Source of the DNA: Pinus tabuliformis
Taxonomy: Eukaryota; Streptophyta; Pinopsida; Pinales; Pinaceae
Reading direction: 5' to 3'
NCBI GenBank assembly: GCA_031772625.1
Contig: CM062815.1
Coordinates: forward strand, 123,055,977-123,119,976
Length of the DNA: 64,000 bases
Positions within the stretch are counted from its first letter, which is position 1. Each line of letters begins with the position of its first letter. The notes under the pieces were generated by a model. The model worked only from the letters and a program-made list of their open reading frames with translations, had not been told where the DNA came from and searched no databases. Below are positions 31,193-41,940 of the stretch, in pieces. Both the position numbers and the translations under genes were made by a program.

Positions 31193-32330
31193 ATGCATTT
31201 TGATGGTTTAAAGCATAATCTGTTGAGTGTTAGTCAAATGTGTGATCAAGGAAATGAAGTAGTATTTCGATCAAATGAATGTGTTGTTCGTGAGCTTGAT
31301 ACAAGAGAAACAGTGATCAAAGGCATAAGAACTCCAAATAATTTATACATACTCAAGGGAGGACAACAACAATGCTATCTAAGAAAAAATGATGAACACT
31401 AGCTATGGCATAGAAGATTGGGGAATCTAAGCTTCCCTCAGATAAGGAAAGCATGCAAATTCCAGGTTGTTCACAATCTTCCTGACATCAGAATTCCAGA
31501 AAACACAATATGCAAATCATGTAAATTTGGTAAGTAAACCAGAACACATTTCCTTGAGAAAGAAGGATCAACTAGTAAGCAGCTTGAACTTGTCCATATT
31601 GATTTATGTGGTCCATCAAGGAAAAAGTCACTTTGTGGAGAAGAATACTTTATATTGTTCATTAACGACTTTTCCATAATGTTCTGGATAGGAATTCTAA
31701 AGCATAAAGACAAAGCATTTGAAAATTTCAAAGCCTTCAAAACTTTGGTTGAAAAAGAATCAGATCGCAAAATCAAATGTCTCAAATCTGATCGAGGAGG
31801 GGAATTTACCTCGGATGAATTCTTCGACTTCTGTGAAGAACATGGAATAAGAAGGGAATTCTCTACCACAAGGACTCCTCAACAAAATGGAGTGGTAGAA
31901 AGGATGAACAAAATTGTTCAACAAATGGCTCATGCTATGCTAGATGAGTCTGGAACTCCTGCAACCTTCTGGGGTGAAGTTGCATTTGTTGCCATCACTA
32001 TTCTCAACAAAATGAATGTTCGGGTAAACAACACTCAAACTCCTCATGAACTTTGGTATGGTAAGACTCCTACTGTAAAATACTTCAAAGTTTTTGGAAG
32101 CAAATGTTACATCAAAAGGACTGATGAAAAACTTGGCAAGTTTGAACCTAGAGTAGATGAAGGCATTCTCCTTGGTTACTCTTCCTGAAGTAAAGGATAC
32201 AAGTGTTATAATAAAAGACTAGGAAAAATTGTTGAAAGTATTGATGTTGTGGTTGATGAAGTAGGTGAAAATCCAAAGCAGGTAAAAACTGAAGAGTGGG
32301 AAGATGATGAGGATTATCCTTCCACATAAA
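31193..32330 (+). pseudogene. Sirevirus integrase
   Basis: The pre-integrase part (HFDGLKHNLLSVSQM) and LWHRRLGNLSFPQIRK with ICKSCKFGK give the zinc-binding region, split by stops at 31400 and 31536. The core runs from HIDLCGPSRKK (first Asp, about 31599) through FILFINDFSIMFW to CLKSDRGGEFTSDEF (second Asp) and TPQQNGVVERMN (Glu), mostly in the open frame 31655-32188. The conserved FVDDYS is FINDFS. It ends with the KVFGSKCYIKR and LLGYSS blocks, then a stop. Confidence 0.85.
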
Positions 32331-32383
32331 ATCAGACTAATGCTGAAGAAGAAGAAACCAATGAAGCACCAGAAGAGCAGATA

Positions 32384-33190
32384 ATGACAGAAGAAAAGAC
32401 TCCATCCAGATATGTTCAGAAAAATCATCCAGAGACTCAAATTTTGGGACAGAAAGAGGCAGGTGTGCAGACAAGAAGAACTATTACAGAAGCTTCAAGC
32501 TATCTAGCATTGCTTTCTTCCATCGAACCACAATATGTACATGAAGCATGCAAAGATGAATGTTGGGTCAAGGCCATGAATGAAGACCTTGAGCAAATTG
32601 AAAAGAATAATACTTGGGAATTAGTTCCCAGACCTCAAGATAAGAATGTCATAGGAACCAAATGGATATTCAAAAACAATCTGAATGAAAATGGATAAGT
32701 TATTAGAAACAAGGCCAGACTTGTTTTTAAAGGGTATGCTCAACAAGAAGGGATAGACTTTGAAGAAACTTTTTCACCTGTCACTAGACTTGAAGCCATA
32801 AGAATGTTCCTTGCAACCTCTTTCTAGCTTTTAGAATTTCAAAGTATATGAAATGGATGTGAAATCTACCTTTCTTAATGGAGACCTAGAAGAAAAAGTA
32901 TATATTGAGCAACTAGACGGATTCATCCTTGGAAATGATCCAAACTTGTATGCAGACTCAGAAAGGCTCTCTATGGTCTAAAACAAGCTCCAAGGGCCTG
33001 GTATTATCGTCTTGACAAATACCTTCATCAACAAGGTTTTTCAAAAGGATCAGCTGATAGCAATCTATATATAAAAATTGACAATGATAAATTGCTAATA
33101 CTTGTTGTATATGTTGATGATATCATTTTTGGTAGCAATGAAGAAGCCATGAGTCAAAACTTTGCTTTGGTAATGTAGAAAGAATTTGAA
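32384..33190 (+). pseudogene. Sirevirus reverse transcriptase, fingers and palm
   Basis: DECWVKAMNEDLEQIEKNNTWELVPRP and GTKWIFKN open the RT. After a stop at 32696 it resumes as [25 protein letters not shown], then [14 protein letters not shown] and [15 protein letters not shown] in shifted frames. The catalytic box LVVYVDDIIFGS near 33100-33135 is intact. A stop near 33176 separates it from the following frame. Confidence 0.85.
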
Positions 33191-34066
33191 ATGTCCCTGC
33201 TTGGTGAGCTCACATATTTTCTTGGTTTACAAGTTCAACAAAATAAAGATGGTATTTTTCTATCACAAACCAAGTACCTCAAGCAGATCTTGAAGAAATA
33301 TGGCATGGAAGATTCTAAACCAATATATACCCCTATGGTAACAGGATGCAGCCTCAACGCAAATGATGAATCAACAGCTATACATCAACCAACCTATAGA
33401 TCCATGATTGGTAGTATACTCTATCTAACAGGTACTCGACCAGACATCATGCATGCAATGGGAATAGTTGGAAGATTCCAAGCAAATCCAAAGGAATCAC
33501 ACCTTCAGGCAGTCAAAAGGATTTTCAAATATCTTCAAGGAACACAAAACTTTGGTTTATGGTATCCTAGAGATACAGATCTTACACTTCATGCATATAC
33601 AGATGCAGATTGGGCAGGAAGCGTGGATGACAGAAAAAGAACTAGTGGTGGTGCATTCTTTATGGGTTCCAGATTAGTGTCTTGGTTCAGCAAGAAACAA
33701 AGTTCAATTTCATTATCTACAGCTGAAGTAGAATATGTGGCTACTGCATCTTGTTGCACACAACTCCTTTGGATGATGCAAACATTGCAAGACATTCAAA
33801 TCACATGTATTCCACCCATCTCCATTCCATGTGATAATACAAGTGCAATCAGTGTTTCAAAGAATCCAGTCATGCATTCCAAGACCAAGCACATACCTAT
33901 CAAATATCATTTTCTCTGGTAACAAGTGATTGAACAAAAGGTCAAATTGGAGTATGTTCCCTCCAAGGAATAGGTTGCTGATATATTCACCAAACCACTG
34001 CCTAGAGAGACATTTGAATACCTTAGACAAAAGCTGGGAGTAGTTGATGCATCATCTTGCTGTTGA
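33191..34066 (+). CDS. Sirevirus RT thumb and RNase H (longest open piece 33191-33922)
   Basis: A 243-residue frame with MSLLGELTYFLGLQVQ, SQTKYLKQILKKYGM, GSILYLTGTRPDIMHAMG and VKRIFKYLQGT from RT/connection. The RNase H follows: HAYTDADWAGSVDDRKRTSG with the first catalytic Asp, SLSTAEVEYVA with the Glu, and IPCDNTSAISVSKNPVMHS with the second Asp. A stop at 33920 is followed in frame by VIEQKVKLEYVPS and DIFTKPLPRETFEYLRQKLG, the usual copia pol end, to about 34066. The residues needed for RNase H activity are present, but the element is incomplete. Confidence 0.87.
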
Positions 34067-34836
34067 CACTTATCTGTTTCAGAGAACAATGGTTGTATGC
34101 GAGTTTCATGAAGCGTATCCGCGTACATACGCCGGTTGTTGTGGATACAACCATGTATATGTTGGTTTGAAGAATATTAGTGGGCCAGACTTAGGATGAA
34201 AAGAGTCTGATATGGGTCTGACAATGATCATCTGGCACAGGTTCAGGGGGAGCATATACTTCTAATAATGCATTGTTGGCATTATCTTAGAAGATCTTGG
34301 TACAATTTCACAATTGTTTTTTATTCAAGCGCAGAGGGAGATCATGGTTGCTAGTCTAGATGGTGATTGACAGATGCTGCTGATGATAGTTGTTGATGAC
34401 TATCATAGTCTTGTTTTAGATATTTTGTCTCTATGTCATGTATATATTTTATTATCAAGGTCATGTAATGACCTATTTTTTTTCCCCACTATGCCTGGGA
34501 TGGATGATGTAATGTTCTTGTTTTATCATGTATAAACTTTTGGTATATCCCCACTTGGTTGGATGGATGAGTCAATCTTGGTATATCCTCACTTGGTTGG
34601 GAGATCGATGTATGTATGAGTCTTTGGTGATAGAAAGGTCATTTATGATGTATAGAGTCATGTTTTTCTTGTAGAACATCTTTTTGCAGACCTTGCTTAC
34701 AGTCAGGGGGAGCATGATCAACACACTTCAGCATATCAGAGAATTCAACATGTACTCAGGGGGAGCATAACCCTTTTCCCTTGATGACAAAGGGGGATAG
34801 TGACTTGGGGTTGCCATCAAGTCCAAAGGGGGAGAT
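34067..34836 (+). other. Sirevirus 3' spacer with multiple PPT-like boxes
   Basis: Purine boxes of CAGGGGGAGCAT type lie at 34243-34254, 34703-34714 and 34754-34768. A weaker GCAGAGGGAGATC is at 34331-34343, GACAAAGGGGGATA at 34785-34799, and the true tract CCAAAGGGGGAGAT at 34823-34836 directly before the LTR. This arrangement is described for Sireviruses. Some members carry an env-like ORF here. None is visible. Confidence 0.8.
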
Positions 34837-36383
34837 TGTTGGCATTATGACACAGGTTTGGCACTATGACATAGGTGTTGTCCTTGATGGAAACTCACTC
34901 AGATGACAGATCATAGTTCAGGCTCACAGAATGAAAGAAAAAGAAGTATACGCAGGTTCCCCTTGACCAAGCTGCATATACATGCAGGCTCGCAGACCAA
35001 AAGGCACGTATGCGTATACACGCACTTTCACACAAGGAAAAGCACGTACATGTTGGAAAACTTGGTTTTGGTCCATGGTATTTGGTCCCTAGTATTTTGA
35101 CCCATGGTATTGATCCAAGGTATCTTGACCGAAGTGTTAACCCCAGGTATTTGGTCCTAGGTATTGCTTCTAAGTGGTTTTGGACCATGGTATTGAGTAA
35201 GGCCTAAGACTATAAAAGGAGAAGGAGATCATTAGGCAAAGGCACTCAAGTATTGAATATCTAATGAAGAGAAAGATCTAGAATACTGGTCATTAGGTTA
35301 TGGTGAATAGCTGGATCTGAATCAAGGAGGAACCTGAGCGCTTGAAGAAGGATAAGTTCTATTGATGGGTCAAGATCTTTAGGCTTGAAGAGAAGTATAT
35401 TTGTGTGGTTTTGATCTTTTATAATTGGCTCATGTCGTAATCTATAATCTGATGATCTGGGTATAACTAATGTTTGAATAGTTGTAAAGGTTAAATCATC
35501 TTTTACAGAATTGTACACAGGTTCAATATAGTAAAGGCACGTATACACACTAGTTCAGCATTTCAAAACAGCGTATACGCAGGTCTGCCTTCAAATAACA
35601 GCATATGAACACAGGTTCGACACATTGAAGTAGAATATGTCTCATCAAATATGTTTTAGCTACTTTTGTTTGCTGTTGCAGTGTTCTGGGTTCTGCATTG
35701 GGTTCTGGTTACTGTCACTGTGTTCTGGTTACAACATTCAGAAAAGTGATTATTTGATTCAATTTTGGTTGGTGCAAAGGAGATTGATTGATTTGATGTT
35801 TGATTAATGTTATTGATGGATCTAGTCTGAAAATTTATGAAATGTGGTCCTTGGAAGAAAAGAGAAGGTTGTAGCCTTTTGTAGGTTATCACCTACATAC
35901 TAGTACATCAGCTAGTACAAGAGCTAAGGGGGTTATAGCTCCCTTCCAGGAGAAGTTGGAGAACAAGAGAAGGTTGTAGCCTTCTGTAGGTAGAAGCCTG
36001 CGTACTGGTATAAGATTGCACCAGTACAGAAATATTGTAAAAGGAAGTTTCTTATTAAAAGAAGATAGAGACAAATTGCAGCAGGTGGTTTTCACCCACA
36101 TTGGGTTTCCACCTAATATCTTGTGTTCTTGTGTGTGATTGTCTGCTCTATTTTTACTGTACCTAGTTATCATTATATGGTTCTGATACACAGATTAAAT
36201 ATCAACATCTGATAAATTAACTAAATTATAAGTCTACAAGATATATGCTAGTTTTGTTAACAACAGTTGCGTATATACGCAAGTTTCATTAATTGAAGTA
36301 GCATATACAAATCTGATTGTGAAAAGAAATATTATTGACTTGCTAATACGGATTGACCCCCCCTCTCAGTATTATTTCCAACA
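34837..36383 (+). repeat. Sirevirus 3' LTR
   Basis: Begins TGTTGGCATTATG at 34837 and ends TTTCCAACA at 36383 (1547 bp), with TGTTGG/CCAACA tips. A TATA box TATAAAAG is at 35211-35218. The LTR carries palindromic GTATAC boxes, a degenerate GGTATT-type repeat at 35055-35200 and a direct repeat of about 60 bp (35861 and 35966, AGAGAAGGTTGTAGCC start). Confidence 0.88.
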
Positions 36384-37562
36384 CTAGATTTTTGTATGTT
36401 GGAAAAGAGGCCTTGAGCTTGATGTAATGCATTCGCTACTTTGATTAATGATGAAGACTGCTATTGGGACCATCGTGTGTTAGTTTCATGTTAATATGGT
36501 TCTTTAAAAAATTTATGTATGTGTATATTTAAGTAATATCTCTTTTACAACATGTATGGCTTATTGCAATCAGACTTCCTTGTAGAATGATTCAATGTTC
36601 TCTGCTTCTTGATTCTTTGATATGATTCTTCCTGATACTAGATTCCAACTCCCATCTAACTAAGGTCATGGCACGCCTCAGGTGAGACTCCTTACCCATT
36701 CTGGGTAAGGTGAAAATGTCGGCGTTGTGCTAGACTACAACGGAGCCTTGTTGGCCCTTGTGCTCAAACTCGGGGTCTCGACCTTGTTTTTATTTCTACG
36801 CCAACAATTTCAAAGGTCTCTTAGGTCAAGTATAAATAGGAAGAAACTTCTAGTTTGTAAATTGTAACACATTAGTGATGTTGTCGCCCTAGAGATAGTT
36901 CCTCCCTAAAAGGGAAATAGTGCCTAGGACATCTACAAAATTGCTTGAAAACTTTGAAAAGATTGTTAAAAACTTGTTAAAATATTCTCAGAGATGATAT
37001 ATTCCCTTGTGAAATAGAACTTAATCTTGGAGATGAATCTTTATTCCCAGATTGACCTTGTATTAGCAATTGTGGACTTGAATTATTCTACTATAAAGAA
37101 GAATTGAAAGGAGACTAGGGTTTTTAATTTGGGCCTTTAGAAGAATCCAAATTTATAAATCTAAGATGAACGTATGAATGGTTTATATTAATAATGTAAG
37201 TGCAGAAACAATGGAGAGCCTATTAAGATTCCTTTGAATAGAACTTGCATGTTTTATATGTAACCATTAAAGATACTTAAAATAAATCTGTAAATTGCTC
37301 AAATAAATCTATTATGATCATGCATGTGCTTCATAGAAAAAAATGAATATGGAATGCACATAAGAGAAACAAAACATATTGAAATATACTAACATATACT
37401 GGATTCAAACCGATGACCTTTATTATTCTCTCCAAGGAAGCTAAAATCATTACAATAGTGCTCATAATGCCAAAACCCTGAACACTTTCCCAGTGGTTCT
37501 CATGTTTGTTACATGTTACATCAAAATCAGTTACAAAGGTAACGTCTGAATTCAATCCTCTA
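36384..37562. other. No supported gene; promoter-like sequence
   Basis: A stretch at 36750-36900 contains TATAAATAGG at about 36831 and resembles an LTR promoter, but no LTR boundary could be set. The minus-strand ORF 37331-37570 (79 residues, hydrophobic) has no recognised domain and overlaps the inverted repeat that begins at 37563. I do not support it as a gene. Confidence 0.4.
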
Positions 37563-38374
37563 TGATCCATAATGAATTAAGAAAAGTCTTTCGGTAGAAA
37601 TCACATAAGAGAATTTTTTGGCCGACGCGTTTCGAACCAACCAGTGTGGTTCATCATCAGGACCAGATGAAGAGGTAGACCATGGAAAAGGCTTAAATAG
37701 AGAGCAATGTAGAGACCATAACTTCAAGTAACGAATATTTTTGAAAAATAATATTTAAATTATGATATTAATTTATTAATTTATTGAAAACAAACATTAT
37801 TTAGTAACGACTAGTTTTTGAAAAATAATATATTATTAAAATCAAATATTATTAAATTTTTTATTAATGGGAAATAATTGAAAAATATTACTAACAAGAA
37901 TAAAAAAATCAAAGTCAATAATATTTAAAATTATGATACTAGTTTATTAATTTATTAAAAACAAATATTATTAAGTAACGGCTATATTAAACGCCCAGTT
38001 TTTGAAAAATAGTATTTAAATTAATTTATTAAAACCAAATATTATTAAAGGGAAATAATAATAAAAATTGAACTAACAAAGAAAAATAAAATCAAAGTCA
38101 ATAATATTTAAAATTATGATATTAATTTATTAAAAATAAATATTAATAAGTAACGGTTATATTAAACGGCTAGTTTTTGAAAAATAATATTTAAATTAAT
38201 TTATTAAAATCAAATATTATTAAAAAATTCTATTAATGGGAAATAATCGAAAAATATAACTAAGAAGAATCTGGTCCTAATGATGAACCACACTTGTTGG
38301 TTCAAAACGTGTCGCCCAAAAATTTCTCTTATGTGATTTCTACCGAAAGACTTTGCTTAATTCATTATGGATCA
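37563..38374. mobile_element. Element with 105-bp terminal inverted repeats
   Basis: 37563-37667 and the reverse complement of 38270-38374 match over about 105 bp with roughly ten differences, starting TGATCCATAATGAATTAAG. The 0.6-kb centre is very AT-rich and holds degenerate tandem units with TTATATTAAACGGCTAG and AAATATTATTAA. There is no coding capacity, which fits a non-autonomous DNA transposon or fold-back element. Flanking bases do not show a clear target duplication. Confidence 0.75.
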
Positions 38375-38475
38375 CAAAAGCCTGAATACAAAAAGAATAA
38401 AAAAAAAATTAAAGTCAAACTCAAATAAAAATAGTTAATGGAAAATAAATAAAATAAAACAAAAATATACACAAG

Positions 38476-38478
<3 letters not shown>

Positions 38479-38519
<41 letters not shown>
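38479..38519. repeat. (TA)n microsatellite
   Basis: About 20 uninterrupted TA units followed by TAGATA. The ORF listed across it on the minus strand (YIYIYI) is an artefact of the repeat. Confidence 0.95.
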
Positions 38520-38521
<2 letters not shown>

Positions 38522-38753
38522 TAAAATAGGGTCAATAATAAAACACAAGGTTGAGGCCCACTAGACAAATGACAATAATACTAAAAGGATTTAAGAACAA
38601 ATAGGATGATAAAATACTTAAGAAAACACGAAGGATCAAGAATATAAAATCTAAGACTAAACCAACAACAAATACTATAAAAAAGACACAAAGGTAACTG
38701 TGAAAACTTCTATAATTACCTAACTATTCGTAACTAAAAATTCTTTTAAAACA

Positions 38754-40882
38754 TTACAAAATAAAACTTTTTTTATTTTTGAGAAGTCGTATGACTTGTG
38801 GAACATTGACTTTGAGAATTGGTGTTTGGTTCCACCACTTCAACTTCAACAAGATCAACCTTTCACTTTTCTTCCAAAACACTTGATCTAGACGCTTGCA
38901 CTGGATCATTCTCTGGAATGAAAAATTTGAATTATAATTTTTTGTAAACTTAATTTTGACAACAAACGTGTCTTCATCAGTCAAAGAAGTTAGAACTCCC
39001 TCTAGAAATAATTCACTGCAATTCTTCCCTTTAGAATTGCAGTCTTTTCATGTGTTTTATCTACTCTGCTTTTAATAGCCACTAATTCTTTTTTCATACA
39101 ATTCCCAAGAGTGTAAGTTCCCTTGTTGTTCACAATAGTTGGGTAAACCAACTCTTTTCCTTTGGTCAAATTTGGAATCAAACAAAGAAAATGACTTTTG
39201 AACTTCCTTTAGCCTATTATCATCCTGAATACAAAGTATACTTTTCTCAATCATTATGTTAATCTTCGTGATCACTCCAACTTTGTCTATCATATCTAAT
39301 GCCATTAATTTTGTTGAATGTTTTTCATTCAAATACTTAATTATCTTATTGACCTTGGGTGCTTCTTTATGTACTTATTTCTTGCATAAATCAATGCTCA
39401 TTTATGATCCTCTTATCATAATATTTTGTTGTGGAATTATATGAATATATTCCCATATAGAATGAACTTCTTGAATAATGTCATCCCAAAAAATTTTTCT
39501 ATCTTCAATTAAAGAAATATTACCTTTCAACTTGGTTTTCAACTCTTTGATTTCATCTTGAGTTGCCTTATACTTACTAGTAAGTTGATTTTTATTTTCA
39601 TTTGTTATGTTTAGCTGCCTCTCCTTTACATTCAACTGCTCCCTTACCATGGCCAAATCATCTTGGGTTTTCTTTAGTTCAACTTCTGAAATTTTGAGCT
39701 TTGCCATGACCTTTGTCAATTTCTCTAAGGGGTCATTTGATTTAGCTGGAACCACAATGGTGCAAACATGATTTTTAATTGACTGTTGTAGGCTCTACAC
39801 TTGTTCCTAAAAAATAAAAATATATTTATTTCTATCAACTAATTCTCCTATTAATAGCTCTTTTTCTTTTTCAACTTGATCCAACTCAGTTGTTTGAGTG
39901 TGCTCAGTCCTAGGCATTTTTAACTTCTTCCTTAATGATTTCACCTCATATTATGTGTTCTACAATAGGGTCTTGATGGCTTCCCTGTCATTTGGATCTA
40001 CTCCTAGTTTAATGATTAATTTATTGTACTCTTGATTTTGGATATGTAGTGCTCTAGAATTTTCCTTTTCCTATTTCAACTGATTTGAAACTTCTCCAAA
40101 ATATTTTATGCTTTACTCACTATCAAAAAACTTTTGCTCATGTCACTATAGATCATTTCCCCTGCTTGTCTATGCAAATTTATCTTGTCAGTCAAGGGAA
40201 TATCAACCACATTAATAGATAAAACCAATGTTCTAAAATTTGGTCATGAAGGAATAGATTGAGTAGCAGGATGTGTAAGAGAAAGCTTTAACTAGTTCTC
40301 TATAATTCCACAGCAGAGAGCAATCTTATTTGATAGTATGAGGTTGCTTGAGTTGTTAGCTATGTTTCCATACTAATTCTCATTTTATAACTCCTTTCTT
40401 TAATTTGTTGATAATTCTTTTGCAAAGTTTCAAATGAAGAAGGAGTCTCTTCTATTGTGAATGTTGCCAAATCAGTGGAGATAGAAGAGGAAGTAGTGTG
40501 CCATGGATTTCCCAACTACATTTGAAAACCAAGCTCATTTGAAGGTCCTTCTGTTAGTTTGATTTGTATGTCTTCTTCATCCTTTGTTTGAATTTTAGTC
40601 CTCTTCTGTGACTGGGAATCCTCCATCTCAACATCTATTTATTCAGGAGAAGTCCTCTTCAAACTCTTCTCTTTTACCATATGGGTTTCAACATCCATTA
40701 TTTGTTGCATAGCCAAGTTTCTTGATTTTCCATTTTCTCAATTTCTAGTATGCTTTCATGAATATAAGGTGAAAAACTAATTTCCACCCTTTTATTAGAA
40801 ATTATATGGTGAGGGTCATATTTCCACTTTTCTCCTTTGTCAAAACCAAACTCCTTCATCATCACTTTCACCTGTGTAAGAG
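38754..40882 (-). pseudogene. C-terminal part of an unknown interrupted coding sequence
   Basis: Several minus-strand frames are coding-like: 40882 onward with MMKEFGFDKGEKWKYDPHH and IEISFSPYIHESILEIEK-type sequence, then an acidic basic-mixed stretch (VEMEDSQSQKRTKIQ). A Lys/Glu/Leu-rich coiled coil lies at 39755-39402 (ISEVELKKTQDDLAMVREQL). Further frames at 39332-39072 and 38984-38754 include LTDEDTFVVKIKF. Stops and shifts are frequent. It reads in the same orientation as the coding-like stretch at 62215-60710, from which it is separated exactly by the large gypsy. No family recognised. Confidence 0.55.
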
Positions 40883-40887
40883 CTTAT
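40883..40887. repeat. Target-site duplication of the large gypsy (left)
   Basis: CTTAT directly precedes the LTR at 40888. The same CTTAT follows the other LTR at 60705-60709. A 5-bp duplication is standard for LTR retrotransposons. Confidence 0.8.
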
Positions 40888-41917
40888 TTCTATAGGGTTT
40901 ATTGCATGGGTGGTTGTGGATGAAATAGCCTCTTGGGTCTTCCTGAGACCCAAGGCAGACTATTTAAGATTAATTGCAACTATCACAAAGAAACACTCAT
41001 ACATTCATAATAATTCGGGATTGACAAAGAAAAAGGAGAAGGATTACCTCATACCTTCTCGTAGTTTTGTTGGAGATCTCATTGTCGAAAAGTGGAAGAC
41101 CTCTCTGCCATCTCCTAGATCAAAACTTGCACATAAATAAGAAAAAGCATAATCTCCATAACATATGAACCTTAACAATCAAAGCATTAACATATAAGCA
41201 AATATAAAGTAGCATGCATCTAAGGTACTTATCAATCACGAAATCAAACAAACATGTAAAGAAATACAATATCGACATCGTTAAGTAGACAAAACAGAAA
41301 CAAATCTATATTATTAGATAGAATAAGGATGATTACAACCATCTTGGCTAGATCAATCCTCCTCTAGTCCTTCAACTCCACTCTCTCTATCTCTCAACTT
41401 CTTAGCAGCATAACAATACTTAAGCTCATCAAACTTTTGACAACCATTCAACCTCTGTTACAATGACCAAGCCTCCAATTTATAGATGAAGAGAGGCTCA
41501 TCCTTTCCAATTCTTTCATGAGTTCCAATGAGGCAAAATCTTGGATGATGCCTCATTTTATTTCTCTTTCCCTTCACATGAGGGTATGTTAGGAGTAGAA
41601 ATGTCCTTAGTTATGCCTAAGGGGGATGTTTACTACTTTTTGAGCTAACATTTGAGTTAAAAGCGGATTGTCAGTCTGTCAACTTTCACTTTGACCTCTA
41701 GAAGATCATAAATATCTAGTAACGCTTCCCTTTAGGAAAAACAGAGCATTAACCTAGGGATTAACGCTTTTGGCTGAGATCTAGAAAGTGTTATAACTCC
41801 TCTTGTCTATTTTTGGGGTGTGTTACCTTGGAAAATAGGCCTGTAACTTAGGTCTTTCTTCCAACCAATGTGTCTTTCTCCTTTGAGCTGATGAGGAGGT
41901 CATTTTTCTATATAACA
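40888..41917 (-). repeat. Large gypsy 3' LTR
   Basis: From TGTTATATAG at 41917 leftward to about 40888 on the minus strand. It aligns with 59668-60704 over its whole length, with many differences. A TATA-like CTATAAATTGG lies at about 41476-41487. The inner tip is TG, and the outer CA has mutated (AA). Confidence 0.85.
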
Positions 41918-41940
41918 GATGCCCCCTAAAGTGTGAGGTC
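41918..41940 (-). other. Large gypsy polypurine tract
   Basis: CACACTTTAGGGGGCATC ends at the LTR. It matches the tract of the gag-protease gypsy at 23934-23950 except for two bases, supporting a family relationship. Confidence 0.82.

Larger units (their letters stand above)
30769..36383 (+). mobile_element. 5'-truncated Sirevirus-type copia with 3' LTR
   Basis: The + strand shows the end of gag, protease, integrase, RT and RNase H in one direction, interrupted by about ten stops or shifts. A 0.77-kb spacer with repeated purine boxes and a 1547-bp LTR follow. The YVDDIIFGS active site, the box array and the long LTR fit the Sirevirus (Maximus) lineage. The 5' LTR and most of gag are absent, because the sequence left of 30769 is a gypsy LTR. 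Confidence 0.88.

Noticed and set aside
37331..37570. 79-residue hydrophobic ORF as a gene
   Set aside because: No domain, overlaps the terminal inverted repeat, and sits in otherwise non-coding AT-rich DNA.
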